DNA of 64,000 nucleotides, from positions 3,424,082 to 3,488,081 of the forward strand of contig JAJHZJ010000799.1 of NCBI GenBank assembly GCA_023548195.1. The letters are read 5' to 3'. Position numbers and translations under genes: made by a program. Shown piece by piece: positions 9,927 to 19,494 of the stretch. Position 1 is the first letter of the stretch, and every line of letters starts with the position of its first letter. The notes below the pieces were generated by a model, which worked only from the letters and a program-made list of their open reading frames with translations, ran no database searches and was not told where the DNA came from. This stretch comes from Bettongia penicillata ogilbyi. Its lineage: Eukaryota; Chordata; Mammalia; Diprotodontia; Potoroidae.

Positions 9927-9981
9927 TCTCTCAGATTGTCTCCATCTTCTCATAATGGGAAGATGGAGACAGTCTGAGAGA
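9927..9981. repeat. 22-bp inverted repeat (hairpin)
   Basis: The arms 9927-9948 and 9960-9981 pair over 22 bp with one exception, and an 11-nt loop lies between them. As plus-strand RNA the exception is a G:U pair, so the stem would be unbroken. It lies between a MITE copy and a MIR and belongs to neither. Confidence 0.85.
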
Positions 9982-10106
9982 CCATACAACTCCTTCATTT
10001 TACTCAGAGATGTGATATTACTTCAAGGTCACACAGGTCAGTGGCAGGAACAGGATTCCATTGGAGGTCCTCCGAATACAGATTCAGTGCCCTACTGTTG
10101 CTTCTG
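9982..10106 (-). mobile_element. MIR/CORE-SINE fragment
   Basis: Reversed MIR boxes: ctccttcattttactcagag, acttcaaggtcacacagg, cagtggcaggaacagg, then cagattcagtgccctac. Confidence 0.7.
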
Positions 10107-10181
10107 TTTCTAAGGACTTCTGTGGCTTTTTAGTCTAATGACCCACATTGCCTATAGACCCTATTAATCTGAGATGTAAAT

Positions 10182-10247
10182 TGATTTTTCCTTGAAGGTC
10201 AAATTCTTTAGGATCAAATTACACTCTGTTTAATTTTGAATCCATTC
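10182..10247. repeat. 66-bp segment repeated at 11241
   Basis: It aligns without gaps to 11241-11306, with 57 of 66 bases identical by eye; identical blocks include tgatttttcc, aattctttag and aattttgaat. The second copy lies inside the antisense L1 relic, so this may be another fragment of that element or a local duplication. Confidence 0.7.
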
Positions 10248-10430
10248 TCTGGGTCTCTGGAATGAATTGGAAGGGAGTCTATTTGGAGGAGAGGTATGGC
10301 CCCATGGTTTGAGCCCAGGAACTTGAGAAGTCTTGATCCTACTGCCCACAATCCCCATTTTCCTGTCTATCTTGGAAGATAATTGGGTATTTGTTCAGTG
10401 GCCTACAGAGGAATTTTAGTCCTTTTATAA

Positions 10431-10648
10431 CATGGAGCAGTATGGCCTAGGAGTCAAGAAGGTATGGATTCAAGTCCCATTGATCCTGGGCAAATTATGA
10501 TATATCAATCTCCAAAATGCCTTTATCAGCTCTCTAGGTGGATAAATTACAGAAAATTTGCATATCACCATTGATAGAGGGAGTTTCCTTAGTGGGAGTT
10601 CACTCTACAAATAAAATCACAGGACTGATAAAAACAACAAAAACAATA
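10431..10648 (+). mobile_element. SINE with 'AAATCACAGG' tail
   Basis: The head catggagcagtatggcc is followed by atggattcaagtccc and a degraded middle, then the tail module: attgatagagggagtttcct, gggagttcact, ataaaatcacaggac and an A-rich end. The tail is shared with 1083-1222, 32580-32752 and 57049-57510. Confidence 0.75.
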
Positions 10649-10885
10649 GGAACAACCAAATAACACAGGGTCAGAGCCAGGTGTCTGGGCACTTCTGAAA
10701 AACATACCAGTGAGAAAGCATTTATTATGCCCCTATAATGTGTAAGACAGTCTGTCTAGTCTAGTGGTCAACATCCTAGAATTTTTCTCAACCTACTTGT
10801 TCAAGTTCTCAAACCCACTTGTTTGAGTGGAATGTTTCACAGAGACTATGGACTTCAGTTAAAAAAGGAGAGCATTCTAGGCATT

Positions 10886-11534
10886 GTTTTTTAATTTTAT
10901 TTTTTTGTTATTATGAACTTGAGAGACACCAATAAACACAAATATTCCCATATTCAAAGAAAAACAGAAAAATGATTAGACATGAAACCATGCTTCTCTG
11001 CATACTGCTTGTTTTCTTTTTTTTAAATAAAGTACATAAGAAATTCAAAATTTTAGCTTCAAAATCATCCTGCTTGTCTGTGCCTACCTTTGAGCTGCCT
11101 TATGTCCTCTCTTCTTCAGTGTATTCCTTTGAATACTTTATTGGTACTATTTTCTTTCTTTTCCTTTTCTTTTTGAGAAAACGTTCCTAAAAGTTTTGGA
11201 AGTTTCGTTATCATTTTCTTTTATGAAACTATTGTTACTCTGATTTTTCCCTGAACTACCAATTCTTTAGGATTAAATTACTCTCTATTTAATTTTGAAT
11301 CTATTCTTCAAAAGTTTTTTAAAATTGATTTTAATTTTTAGTTGTCATTAGTAAAAGATATTTTTAATATTTTCTTTTTTGTGCCTTTGATTTTTTTGTT
11401 AAGGTGCCACACTAGGCTGAGAAATATGCATACTTATTTCTTTTCCTATTCAGGAATTATCAGAGGTCATACCATATTCTAATGTAAAAAAATCCATTTA
11501 GGTTCTTAGTTTCTTATTAATTTTTTTGTTATAT
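10886..11534 (-). mobile_element. Probable 3' portion of antisense L1 relic
   Basis: This AT-rich stretch starts with T-rich sequence, as the poly-A end of a minus-strand LINE would. No reverse-transcriptase motif could be found in it. It holds the second copy of the 66-bp repeat (11241-11306). Its link to the ORF2 fragment just downstream is inferred from adjacency. Confidence 0.4.
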
Positions 11535-11985
11535 TTGTCTAAATCTGAAGGGGGGTATATTGAAGTCCCCAAATACTTACTTGCTATCTATTTATTCCTA
11601 TAATTAAATTGATGTTTCCTTCCAATGCTCATATGCTATGCCATTTGGTGCCTCTGTATTAAATCCTGATATTTATTTTACGCCTCACCTTTAAGCATAC
11701 TGTTTCCTTATTTATCCCTTTTAATCATATCTATTTTTACTATTGCCTTGTCTGAGGTCATGACTTCTGCACCACTTCTTTTTTTAAGTTTGTCTAAAAC
11801 ATAATAAATTCTGTTCCAGGCCCTCATTTTAATTCTGTGTAAATCTATGTTTCAAATGTGATTTTTGTAAACAATGTATTATTGGTTTCTTTTCTTCTAA
11901 TCTATTGTGCTATCCTCTTTCATTTTATTGGTGAGTTTCTCTCATTTATATTCAGTTATCAATGCTAATTGTTTATTTCCTTCAT
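11535..11985 (-). pseudogene. L1 ORF2 endonuclease fragment
   Basis: The reverse complement encodes, with frameshifts and stops, the N-terminal half of the L1 ORF2 apurinic endonuclease. Landmarks in order are an NIN..NSPIK stretch, a LHRIKMRAWNRIYY-like stretch, SDKAIVKIDMIKRDK, and GDFNIPPSDLDKYN. The GDFN catalytic-region motif lies at 11559-11570. The C-terminal endonuclease part and the reverse transcriptase are not seen beyond it. It is dead: several stop codons interrupt each frame. Confidence 0.85.
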
Positions 11986-12873
11986 CACTTCCTCTTAAAA
12001 GTTTTTCTTTATTTGCCCTGCAACATTCTCTCCTTTACAAATAAGAAAGATAAGGAATGTGATTAACATTAGTGATCTATTATTGATCTGCTTTAACACC
12101 ACTGTTCTTTCTCTTTTCCTCATTTAGATCCCAATGACTGGTTCTTACTCTTTTATTATTTTTTAAATGCCTCTCTTCCCACACTCTGAAGACGAAGTTT
12201 GTTCTGCTTTTGATTATTCTGTCTTAGATGCTACACTTCCTCTTACACCCTTTCTTCACTCTGTCCTCACTTATTTCCCTGTTGAATTGAATATAGTCAG
12301 ACATCCCACTTTTTATGTATACACGTACGTATTCGACCATCTTTATCCAGTTCAGATAAGAACAAAGTTCTTATGGTGCCTTTTCCTCTCACCCCTTCCT
12401 CACTATTTATATACTTGTTTTTATATGATCCAATTATGAAAAAAATAATAATTCCAAGTTCCTCTTCTTCATTCCATCTCAGACCATTTCTTTCCCTCCT
12501 CCCCTTTCTTCCCTCTCAAGACCATCAAATAGAACAAAAACACTATCATGTCCTCATCTTATTTAACTTCCTCTGCGTCTGTTGAAGACATTAAGTTTCT
12601 AAGAGGACAGTTTTATCTTCTCCCTGTCTCAAAATACAAGCACTTCAACATCATTTAACCCCCCTCAATAGCTGAAGCATACTTACCTTTCTAAATTATT
12701 CTTGCCTACTATCTTTGTATTAGAAATTTCTACTCCACCATGATCTTTTCATCAAGAATGTTTGAAAGTACTCTATTCCATTAAAGGTCTACTCCCCCTT
12801 CCTTGAGATATATACTCATTCTTCGAAGGTTAAGTTATTCTTGTCATAGGTGTTTATCTTTTGTGTTTTGGAA
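11986..12873 (-). mobile_element. L1 relic, region between ORF2 and ORF1
   Basis: This pyrimidine-rich stretch separates the ORF2 endonuclease remnant from the ORF1 remnant. The end near 12740-12870 (catcaagaatgtttgaaagt, ctctattcca) resembles the C-terminal end of L1 ORF1 read backwards. Plus-strand frames here (12167-12585) are antisense low-complexity and not genes. Confidence 0.6.
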
Positions 12874-13684
12874 TATAGGTATACTTAGGAGATATTGTAA
12901 GATTGGTTCCAGACCACCACAATAAAGTGAATGTAACAATAAAGTGAGTCACGTGAATTTTTTGGTTTCCAAGTGCATACATGTTTACACTACACTGTAG
13001 TCTATTAAGTGTACAATAGTATTATATCTTAAAAACTGTAATTTCTCAATTAAGAATATTTTATTGCTAAAAATACTAAACATCATCTGAGACTTCAGTG
13101 AGTCATAATCTCTTTGATGATAGAGGGCCTTGCCTTGATGTTGGTGGCAGCTTGACTGATCAGCTTGCTGAAGGTTAGGGTGGCTGTGGCAATTGCTTAA
13201 AATAAGATATAAAGTTTGCCACACTGATTGACTCTTCCTTTCACTTGAACACTTAGAGGCCATTGTAGAGTTATTAATTAGTCTAATTTCAATATTGTTG
13301 TGTCTTATGGAATAGGGATGCCCAAGGAAAGGGAGAGATATAAGGGTATATACCCTATCAGTGGAGCAGTCAGAACACAGACACAATACTTACTAAGTGT
13401 ATTATCTTATGTGGTTGTAGTTTGTGGAGCCCAACAAATTACAATAGTAATAACAAAGATCACTGATCATAGATCACCGTAACAGATAAAATAATAATGA
13501 AAAAGTTTGAAGTTATCACCAAAATGTGACACAGACTTGATGTGAGCATATGCTATTGGAATAATAATGCTGACAGACTTGCTCAGTGCAAGGTTGCCGA
13601 AATCCTTTAATTTGTAAAAAACAAAAACAGAATATTGGCAAAGTACGATTAAGTGAAGTACAATAAAATGGGGGTATATTTGTA
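12874..13684 (-). mobile_element. Tigger1-type DNA transposon, internally deleted, with TA duplication
   Basis: The element proper is 12876-13682 (807 bp), flanked by TA at 12874-12875 and 13683-13684, as expected for the Tc1/mariner-pogo group. The left end runs taggtatacttaggagat, then ggttccagaccaccacaata; the right end runs gaagtacaataaaatg and ggggtatatttg. On the minus strand the first residues of a Tigger1 transposase are readable (MASKCSSERKSQS, start at 13263), then the frame passes directly into the far-end sequence. Almost the entire transposase gene is missing, so it is non-autonomous. The 133-residue minus frame (12985-13386) is this remnant. It sits inside the antisense L1. Confidence 0.92.
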
Positions 13685-14427
13685 CAATATTCCAAGATTT
13701 TCTCTTCTTTAAAGTAGTTGCTGCCAATTGCTGTGTGATTCTGATTATAGTTTCTTGGTTCTTGGACTCTTTCTTTCTAGTTGTTTGAATAGATTTTTTT
13801 CCTTTGATTTGGAAGCTCTAGATATCAGCTGTGATGTTCCAGGGACTGTTTGTTTTGGGGTTTCTTTCAATAGCTAACTGATGGATTCTTTCTATTTTCA
13901 CTTTGTCCTCTGCTACTAATAAACATGGGCAATTTTAATTTGTGATTTCTTGAAATAAAGTATCCGGGTTTTTTGTTTGGTCATGGTTTACAGGGAGTCT
14001 GATGATTCTTAAATTGTATCTCCTTGACCTATTACCCAAGACAGTTTTTTTTTTTTGGTAGTATATACTTTAACTTTTCTTCTTGTTTTAATTTTTGAAA
14101 TTTTGCTCTCCTATTTTGTTGCCTTATATAGTCATTAAGTTCTATTTGTTCCATTCTAATTTTGAAGGAATATATTACTTAAGTATTGTGTCCCATCTCC
14201 TGTTTGAAGATATTCTTTTTCCTTTGGATTCTTTCCTATTATTTCACTTAAAATTTCATTTTTTACCTCTTGTTTCATTTCTTTTATATGCTCTTTTAGA
14301 ATTTCTAGAATTTAGAAATCATTTTCTCCTCTAAGAATCTGCATTTAGTTCTTGTGGAGTTTCTTCTGGGTTTATTTCTTGGGCATCCCTGGACGCATAT
14401 TATTTCTTCATAATTTACAGGATCTTG
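13685..14427 (-). pseudogene. L1 ORF1 remnant
   Basis: The reverse complement encodes a decayed L1 ORF1 protein. In the part at about 13815-14040 I read NRSRRYNLRIIRLP, then NPDTLFQEI, and after a frameshift EDKVKIERIHQ and ERNPKTNSPWNI, which follow the RNA-binding and C-terminal domains of ORF1p. The next part (14050-14400) is the T-rich antisense of the coiled-coil region. ORF1p is an RNA-binding chaperone of the L1 particle; this copy has stops and frameshifts and is not functional. Confidence 0.85.
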
Positions 14428-14685
14428 AACTAGGTGCCACAACAGATAGAGCAGTAGGCCTGGAATCAGGAATACCTGAATTCAAATCTGGCCTCTGACA
14501 TTTACTAGCTGTGTGACCCTGGTCAAGTTACTTAACTTCTACCCACCTCACTTCCTTCAAATGTAAAATTGGGATAATAATAGGGCCTATCTCTCAGGTT
14601 GTTGTGACAATCAAATGAGATAATATTGTAAAACACTTAGCACAGTAGACACTTGATAAATGCTTGTTTTCGTCCTTCCATCTTC
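14428..14685 (+). mobile_element. CORE-type marsupial SINE, full length
   Basis: All boxes are in order: aggtgccacaacagatagag, ctggaatcaggaatacctg, ttcaaatctggcctctg, actagctgtgtgaccctgg, aattgggataataatagggc, ttgtgacaatcaaatgagat, gcacagtagacacttgataa and atgcttgtt. It is inserted in the antisense L1 5' region. Confidence 0.85.
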
Positions 14686-15308
14686 TCTTTACTCACATTT
14701 CCAGCTTAAGTTCCTGGCTCAGGACTTTGTTCCATGATCAAGCCGTATGACTTCTTGGAAGGACTGACCAAGGCTTGTTTCATCCTAAATAAGAGTTCTT
14801 TTCATTGTTGACTGTCTCTCTTGGAGTATCTACACCCGAAGTGCTGGAAAATTTCATTGCTTCTTAGAACATCTGGGTACAGAATGCTAATGGTCTTCAG
14901 GGACCTCTTAAAAATTTTTAAGTTAGGGTGCCATGCCACCCTACGGTGTCTTTGTAAGAATATTGCCAACTTTGAGCTATCCATTCACTTTCAGAGCACT
15001 CTGGGTTTCCTGTCCCTGTGTACAGAGTGCTACAGTTTTCAGTATGTCTTGAGCATCTCTGACAAGTGTATGGACAGATTCCTGGCTTATTTATCTGAAC
15101 TTGCCCTAACTTCCCTAGAGAAGGTCGCCTACAGGATCTGGTTGTATTTTGGGGCCACCATGGGTGGGATGAGGGTCTTGACTCTTGCTTCTCTAAATGT
15201 CTTTATCATTATTTGTTCAGGTATCTTTTTGATTTTTGATTGAGTCCCTGTGGGAGAGCTGGGCTCCCCATGCAACCTTTCACATTACTATCTTAACCAG
15301 AAGTCTAA
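14686..15308 (-). mobile_element. L1 relic 5' region
   Basis: It continues the antisense L1 after the SINE and appears to end at 15308, where the reversed 5' end is visible (gagctgggctccccatgc, ctatcttaaccagaagtc). The plus strand here carries a 140-residue open frame (14821-15243). I read it as the antisense of L1 5' sequence kept open by chance, not as a gene. Confidence 0.6.
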
Positions 15309-15354
15309 AGATTCTATTTCATGTCTTCATCAAGTATTGAATTCTTATTGAATC

Positions 15355-15632
15355 CATAGCTCATTTCAAAGCTCAGCTCAGCGTGACCTCCCCTATCAAG
15401 CCTATTCTTACCTCTCTAGTTGTTGGTTCTCCTCCCTCTCCTTGTCCCCAAATCACTTTATATTTGGTGTGTATCTTTTCTGTTCACTTATATGTAGATG
15501 TTGTTTACTCCAGTAAAGTGTAAACTTCTCAAGGGTAGAGACTGTTTCATTTTTGTTTTTCCATCTCTGGTGTCTAGTACCATGCCTTGTACATTGTGGT
15601 CACTTAATAATTGCTTGTTGAATTGAATTTTA
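15355..15632 (+). mobile_element. LINE L2 3' end
   Basis: L2 3' landmarks in order: aagctcagctcagcgtgac, ctcccctatcaagcc, gtgtaaacttctcaaggg, tagagactgtttca, taccatgccttgtacattg and a tgttgaattgaatt end. Confidence 0.8.
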
Positions 15633-15674
15633 ATTAGACAAATGTATGTAGACTATATGCCTGACTTTGTAGGC

Positions 15675-16046
15675 AATGTGGCATATTGAGAGAGGATTTA
15701 GAGTCAGAGTATTTCTGCCTGAATCTTGGTATAGCTATTTATATCCTCTGTGACATTGTGAAGTCACTTGACTTTTTGATTCTCAGTTTCTCTGGTCTCA
15801 GATGAGAGAAGGTAGTATGGTTCAGTAAAAAGCATGCTGTCCTTGAAGTCGAGGACCAGGTTAACATCTTGTCTCTCTCATTTAACATCTACATAATCTT
15901 GGCCAAGATCAACTTAGTTTCCATGGTCTTTGGTTTCTCCATCTGTCAAAGGAGAGAGTTGGACTAGATAGTCTTTTCCAGAACTAGGGCTATAAAGGGC
16001 TCAGATCAAGTGACCTGTAAGGTCCAATTCAGTTCAAATATCATGA
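15675..16046 (+). mobile_element. MIR split by a second MIR
   Basis: The outer MIR occupies 15675-15803 and 16007-16046 (its 3' part: gtgacctgtaaggtccaatt, tcatgatt). A second forward MIR (gagaaggtagtatggttcag ... gttggactagatagtc) fills about 15804-16006. A 7-bp target-site duplication, ctcagat, lies at 15797-15803 and 16000-16006. Confidence 0.8.
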
Positions 16047-16207
16047 TTGTCTCAAAAGGAGTACTGTGGGTCTCAGGTTCAGATGTGGGGTTGGGAGTGA
16101 TATGTACACTGCTAAAATGCTAGATTTAGGGCATGATATTTCTAGGGTCATGATTGTTCTTGGAGTCCCAAAGAAGAAAATAAAAGGATCCCCTGAAATA
16201 CACATTT

Positions 16208-16333
16208 GGCAAAGAAACAAAGGAGAGAGACAGAAGGACAGAGACAGAGAGACACACACACACAGAGGCAGAGACAAAGAGACAGAGAGAGATAAAAACA
16301 GAAAGAGACAGAGGATGGGAGAGAGAAACAGAA

Positions 16334-16391
<58 letters not shown>
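16208..16391 (+). repeat. (GA)n-rich microsatellite
   Basis: The tract begins with mixed gagaca and gacaga units plus a short (CA)n, and ends in a long (GA)n run. It explains the overlapping serine/leucine and arginine/glutamate frames on the two strands. Confidence 0.95.
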
Positions 16392-16394
<3 letters not shown>

Positions 16395-16935
16395 ACTGAC
16401 TTTACAACCCAAGAGAACAGTGAACAGTGTTCCTGAGCAGTATCACTTAGCGTTGGAGCCCTGGGAGCTTTCTCCACGCTCTGCTCATTCACGGTACACT
16501 GCGTGCTGGGTCTGTGTATCCTGGACCACTTGTGCTTGGAAAGCTTTCAGAAGACAGGGTGGGATTTCCAGATCCCTGGGATTTGAATGACTCTTTCGAT
16601 CCTAGCAGAGTTTACCCGTCAGCCCAGCTTTGGGTTACACACACCATGCTAATTGGTTTCCATGCAGCCAACATGGCTTGGCTAGAAGTAAATTACAATC
16701 CAAAGACCACAAAATATATACTCTTCCCACCCGTGTCTAGGGGCTGGGGCACCCAAGAGGTTGTCTCAATCCTATTTTCCAAAGGGTTGATTAGGGAGTG
16801 GGCTTGGAGGAAAAGGTCCTTCACTTCTTTGGCTTAGTTGAACTGTTAGGGACAATGTAACCTGTGCATTAACTCAGAGATCCTCTAATTTCTGTTTTTT
16901 CCTCCTTTGTTTTTTTTTCCCCCTCCTGGTTGTTC
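16392..16935. other. Single-copy-looking DNA, possible conserved element
   Basis: No repeat is recognised. About seven CpGs lie within some 320 bases (16450-16770), more than in neighbouring DNA, and the stretch has words such as catgctaattgg. The 107-residue plus frame (16514-16837) has no motif I know and no clear splice context, so I do not call it coding. Confidence 0.45.
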
Positions 16936-16997
16936 TGAACTCTGATTGTTATCCCTTCTAATTGAATGTGTATGGCTGGACTAGGAAACAGGGTATG

Positions 16998-17023
16998 ACC
17001 AGGAGTACAAACCAGGAGTACAA
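16998..17023 (+). repeat. 13-bp tandem duplication
   Basis: The unit accaggagtacaa occurs twice in direct contact (16998-17010 and 17011-17023), a perfect duplication in otherwise non-repetitive sequence. Confidence 0.9.
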
Positions 17024-17186
17024 ACAGATGATCATCTCCTGGCTTTTCATCCCTGCATTGGTTGCCCTTCTACAATGGACTGGAGAACATTACCATTCTG
17101 ATCCCACCCTCACAATATCCTCCCTCTTAAAGAAGAGGAAACTAAGGCATGGAAGAATTTATGATTCTCTCCCTCCCCTTTTTGGG

Positions 17187-17328
17187 CAGGATCTTAATCT
17201 GGGGTCTGTATGTTTATATATGTATTTTATATATAGATATATGCACATACACATAAACACACAGACACATATGTATATATAAAGGGTCTGTGACTTAAAA
17301 AAAAAAGACTAAGATTGAGAATCCCTTC
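17187..17328 (+). mobile_element. Degraded MITE-like copy with internal TA/CA microsatellite
   Basis: The ends ggatcttaatctggggtctg and agggtctgtgacttaaaa, gattgagaatccctt resemble the MITE-like copies at 9375, 9719 and 59783. The middle has been replaced by TATA- and CACA-rich sequence (about 17212-17283). Confidence 0.5.
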
Positions 17329-17517
17329 TCGAAGATCACTCATTGAGTAAATTTATAGGTAGAATTTTCCAATCTGTTGCTGATTCAATCTTGGAGCATA
17401 ATTGCTGAATAAGTGGGGAAACCCAAAGTGACTTTATGATTCAAGGAAGCTTAGCTGAGATAGTCTAGATTTCATCCAGAGAACCTGAGCCTTCCCCATG
17501 AGACTCTTGCTAGGGAT
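17329..17517. other. Unassigned DNA
   Basis: No feature is recognised between the degraded MITE and the weak MIR. Confidence 0.5.
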
Positions 17518-17712
17518 TAAGGAGCTGGGAGACTTAATTGTGCCTCTCATAGCTCTGCTTCGTTCAATCTATACTTTTCCAGGAAAGTCATCTGACCTTT
17601 CTGTGCCTCAATTTCCCTCACTTGTAAAGGGAGGGAGTGGAACTAGATGGTCCCTAAGCTTCTTTGCCCAGTGCCTAGCTTGGTGCATGGCCAGGAGGGC
17701 AGATTTCTTAAT
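17518..17712 (+). mobile_element. MIR/CORE-SINE, weak
   Basis: Forward MIR 3' words are visible: ctgtgcctcaatttccctc, acttgtaaagggagggag, gaactagatggtccctaagc. The front half is poorly preserved. Confidence 0.6.
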
Positions 17713-18090
17713 TACTTATTGAGTTGAACTGAATTCCAGTTTGAATATTCCAAGGAATCATGGATGCTCCCAACTCCCTCTATCTTTCAGCCATCTCCCA
17801 AAGTGCCTCTGTTCCAGCAGTAGTTCCTTCCTCACACATGGATTTACTGTGCTGCTCTGAATTCTCCCAGCAGCTCATTTCCTCTGCTCATGATTACAGG
17901 AATAGGGAGTCATTTGCCTGTTTTGCACAGTGAAGTCTTCACTTCCGAGATTTTATGTAAGGGGGTTAACCCTGGGGCCAACAGCCGTAGCATTGTCTGG
18001 TTGAACTTTATTAGCCTGCTGTGTGGTTCTCAGATCTTCTCATAGGCGTGTGGGGGCAGGGGTAGGGGACCATGATAGTTTAAGCAGCAA
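17713..18090. other. Unassigned DNA
   Basis: No gene or repeat family is recognised. Confidence 0.5.
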
Positions 18091-18260
18091 ATCATAAACC
18101 TTCAGAATCGGTAGGAATCTCAGAGACTATTTAACACAATTCCTTCCTTTTTCTAGGGGTGGAAATGGAGCCTCAGAGAGAAGGGGCTTGGGTCCAGTCA
18201 CTTACCAAGATCATAGGCAAACAGAAGAGTCTGAAGCTGAAGAGCTGAAACCCAAGTCTT
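18091..18260 (-). mobile_element. MIR/CORE-SINE
   Basis: Reversed MIR boxes: atcataaaccttcagaatcg, ggtggaaatggagcctcag, gtcacttaccaagatcatag, then a degraded gagctgaaacccaagtc. Confidence 0.7.
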
Positions 18261-19359
18261 ACCTATGAAGAACAGGTTTGGTCTTAGCTCTTTTAGAAAT
18301 TGAGATAACCTAGGGGATGACAGAACTATGAATGGGAAATGTATGGATGGGGAAAGACAGTGGAAAGCCCACTCACTAACTCTTCCCTCAGTTTATATGG
18401 CTAGATCTGAGATGAAAGGGAGCAGGGGGCACTGTTAACCCTTGTTCTCATGAGAGTGGAGGGAAGGCTTTGCCACAATCGATTATTTGTGATTGTTACT
18501 TCTCAACTTGGTTCCTTCGGGGAAGTTCATTACTTGGTTAGAAGATCTATGATGGAGACCATCACTAGAAAATAAAGATGCCTATGCTTGCTCTGTGAAG
18601 AGAAGAGGGCTTTTGGGCTGTATGTCCCAAAATATTACCATGTAGACAGGCAGTTAGGAACAGATAGTCAGTGGGACAACTTGAGAAGGAAGGATGCTAA
18701 AATCTAGCATGACATTTCTCCAGCCCCAAGCCCCGCAACTAAAAGAAGTCAAAGTTTAGCTCCCCAAAAACTTCCAAAGCAGCATTGACCAGCTGGGATT
18801 CATCCTGGATCTGGCCCCACTAAAGGAAAGCTTTCTCCAGTGGAAGAGTATATTGCTCATCTCCCCTTCCCCTCCTCCCTGCCACCCGCATCCATGTATA
18901 GCTAAACCTCAGACGAAGGATTTCTTGAAGACTCCAAACCTTCTCCTTGGAGAAGCTGTCCCTCACTCTTCTAGATTCTGTTCTAAGTCATAGGGTGGGC
19001 CCAGCATAGCTGGAAGGACATCTAGAGTTACATCTTTACAGGGATTCAGGAAGATTTTTTTTTCCTCCCAAGTTTCTACTTTTTTTTTTTTTTGCAAAAG
19101 AAAACCAAAAGAGAAAGAAAAAGAAGGAAAAAAAAAATCAAACCCTTCCTTCTTTAGCATATCCTAGTGTGAACTCTGGGTGTGAATGGGTTTTAGCTTT
19201 AATCCAGTTTGAGAATCAATAGCAGTGAAACCCTAGCTTCTTCTGGAGACAGATGGCTCTCTTACCACTTTAGCCCTACTCTGTCTGACCAGGGATTTCC
19301 ATTGTTTTCCCCTAACCCTACTTCCTTCTTCTGAGCTGAAGCTCTGTTTATACTTGACA
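18261..19359. other. Unassigned DNA with a short A/T-rich run
   Basis: No gene or family repeat is recognised. A T-run followed by an AAAG/AAAAG-rich run lies at about 19055-19140; it explains the short minus-strand phenylalanine-rich frame. Confidence 0.5.
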
Positions 19360-19492
19360 TCACTCTCGTCACTATCATCCATCATCATCATCACCACTAC
19401 CACCACCACCATCATCACCATCATCATCACTTCCATCATCATCATCACCATCATTATCATCATTGCTGTCATTGTCCCTTTATTGTCATCAC
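19360..19492 (+). repeat. (CAT)n/(CAC)n trinucleotide microsatellite
   Basis: Imperfect repeats of catcat and caccac run through this stretch. The methionine- and valine-rich minus frame (19233-19472) is only this repeat. Confidence 0.95.
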
Positions 19493-19494
19493 CA

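Noticed and set aside
9927..9981. Calling the hairpin a microRNA gene
   Set aside because: The stem is only 22 bp and the loop short; known pre-miRNAs are usually longer, and there is no expression evidence. Kept as a finding only.
12985..13386. A 133-residue minus-strand frame that might be a small gene
   Set aside because: Only the first residues are transposase; the rest is the far end of a deleted Tigger1 element.
14821..15243. A 140-residue plus-strand frame with an ATG-free start and hydrophobic end
   Set aside because: It lies wholly in what I read as the antisense of an L1 5' region; no domain, no splice context and no support for expression.
16041..16492. Ser/Leu-rich and Arg/Glu-rich frames on opposite strands
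   Set aside because: They are the (GA)n microsatellite and its flanks; both strands open at once is typical of such repeats.
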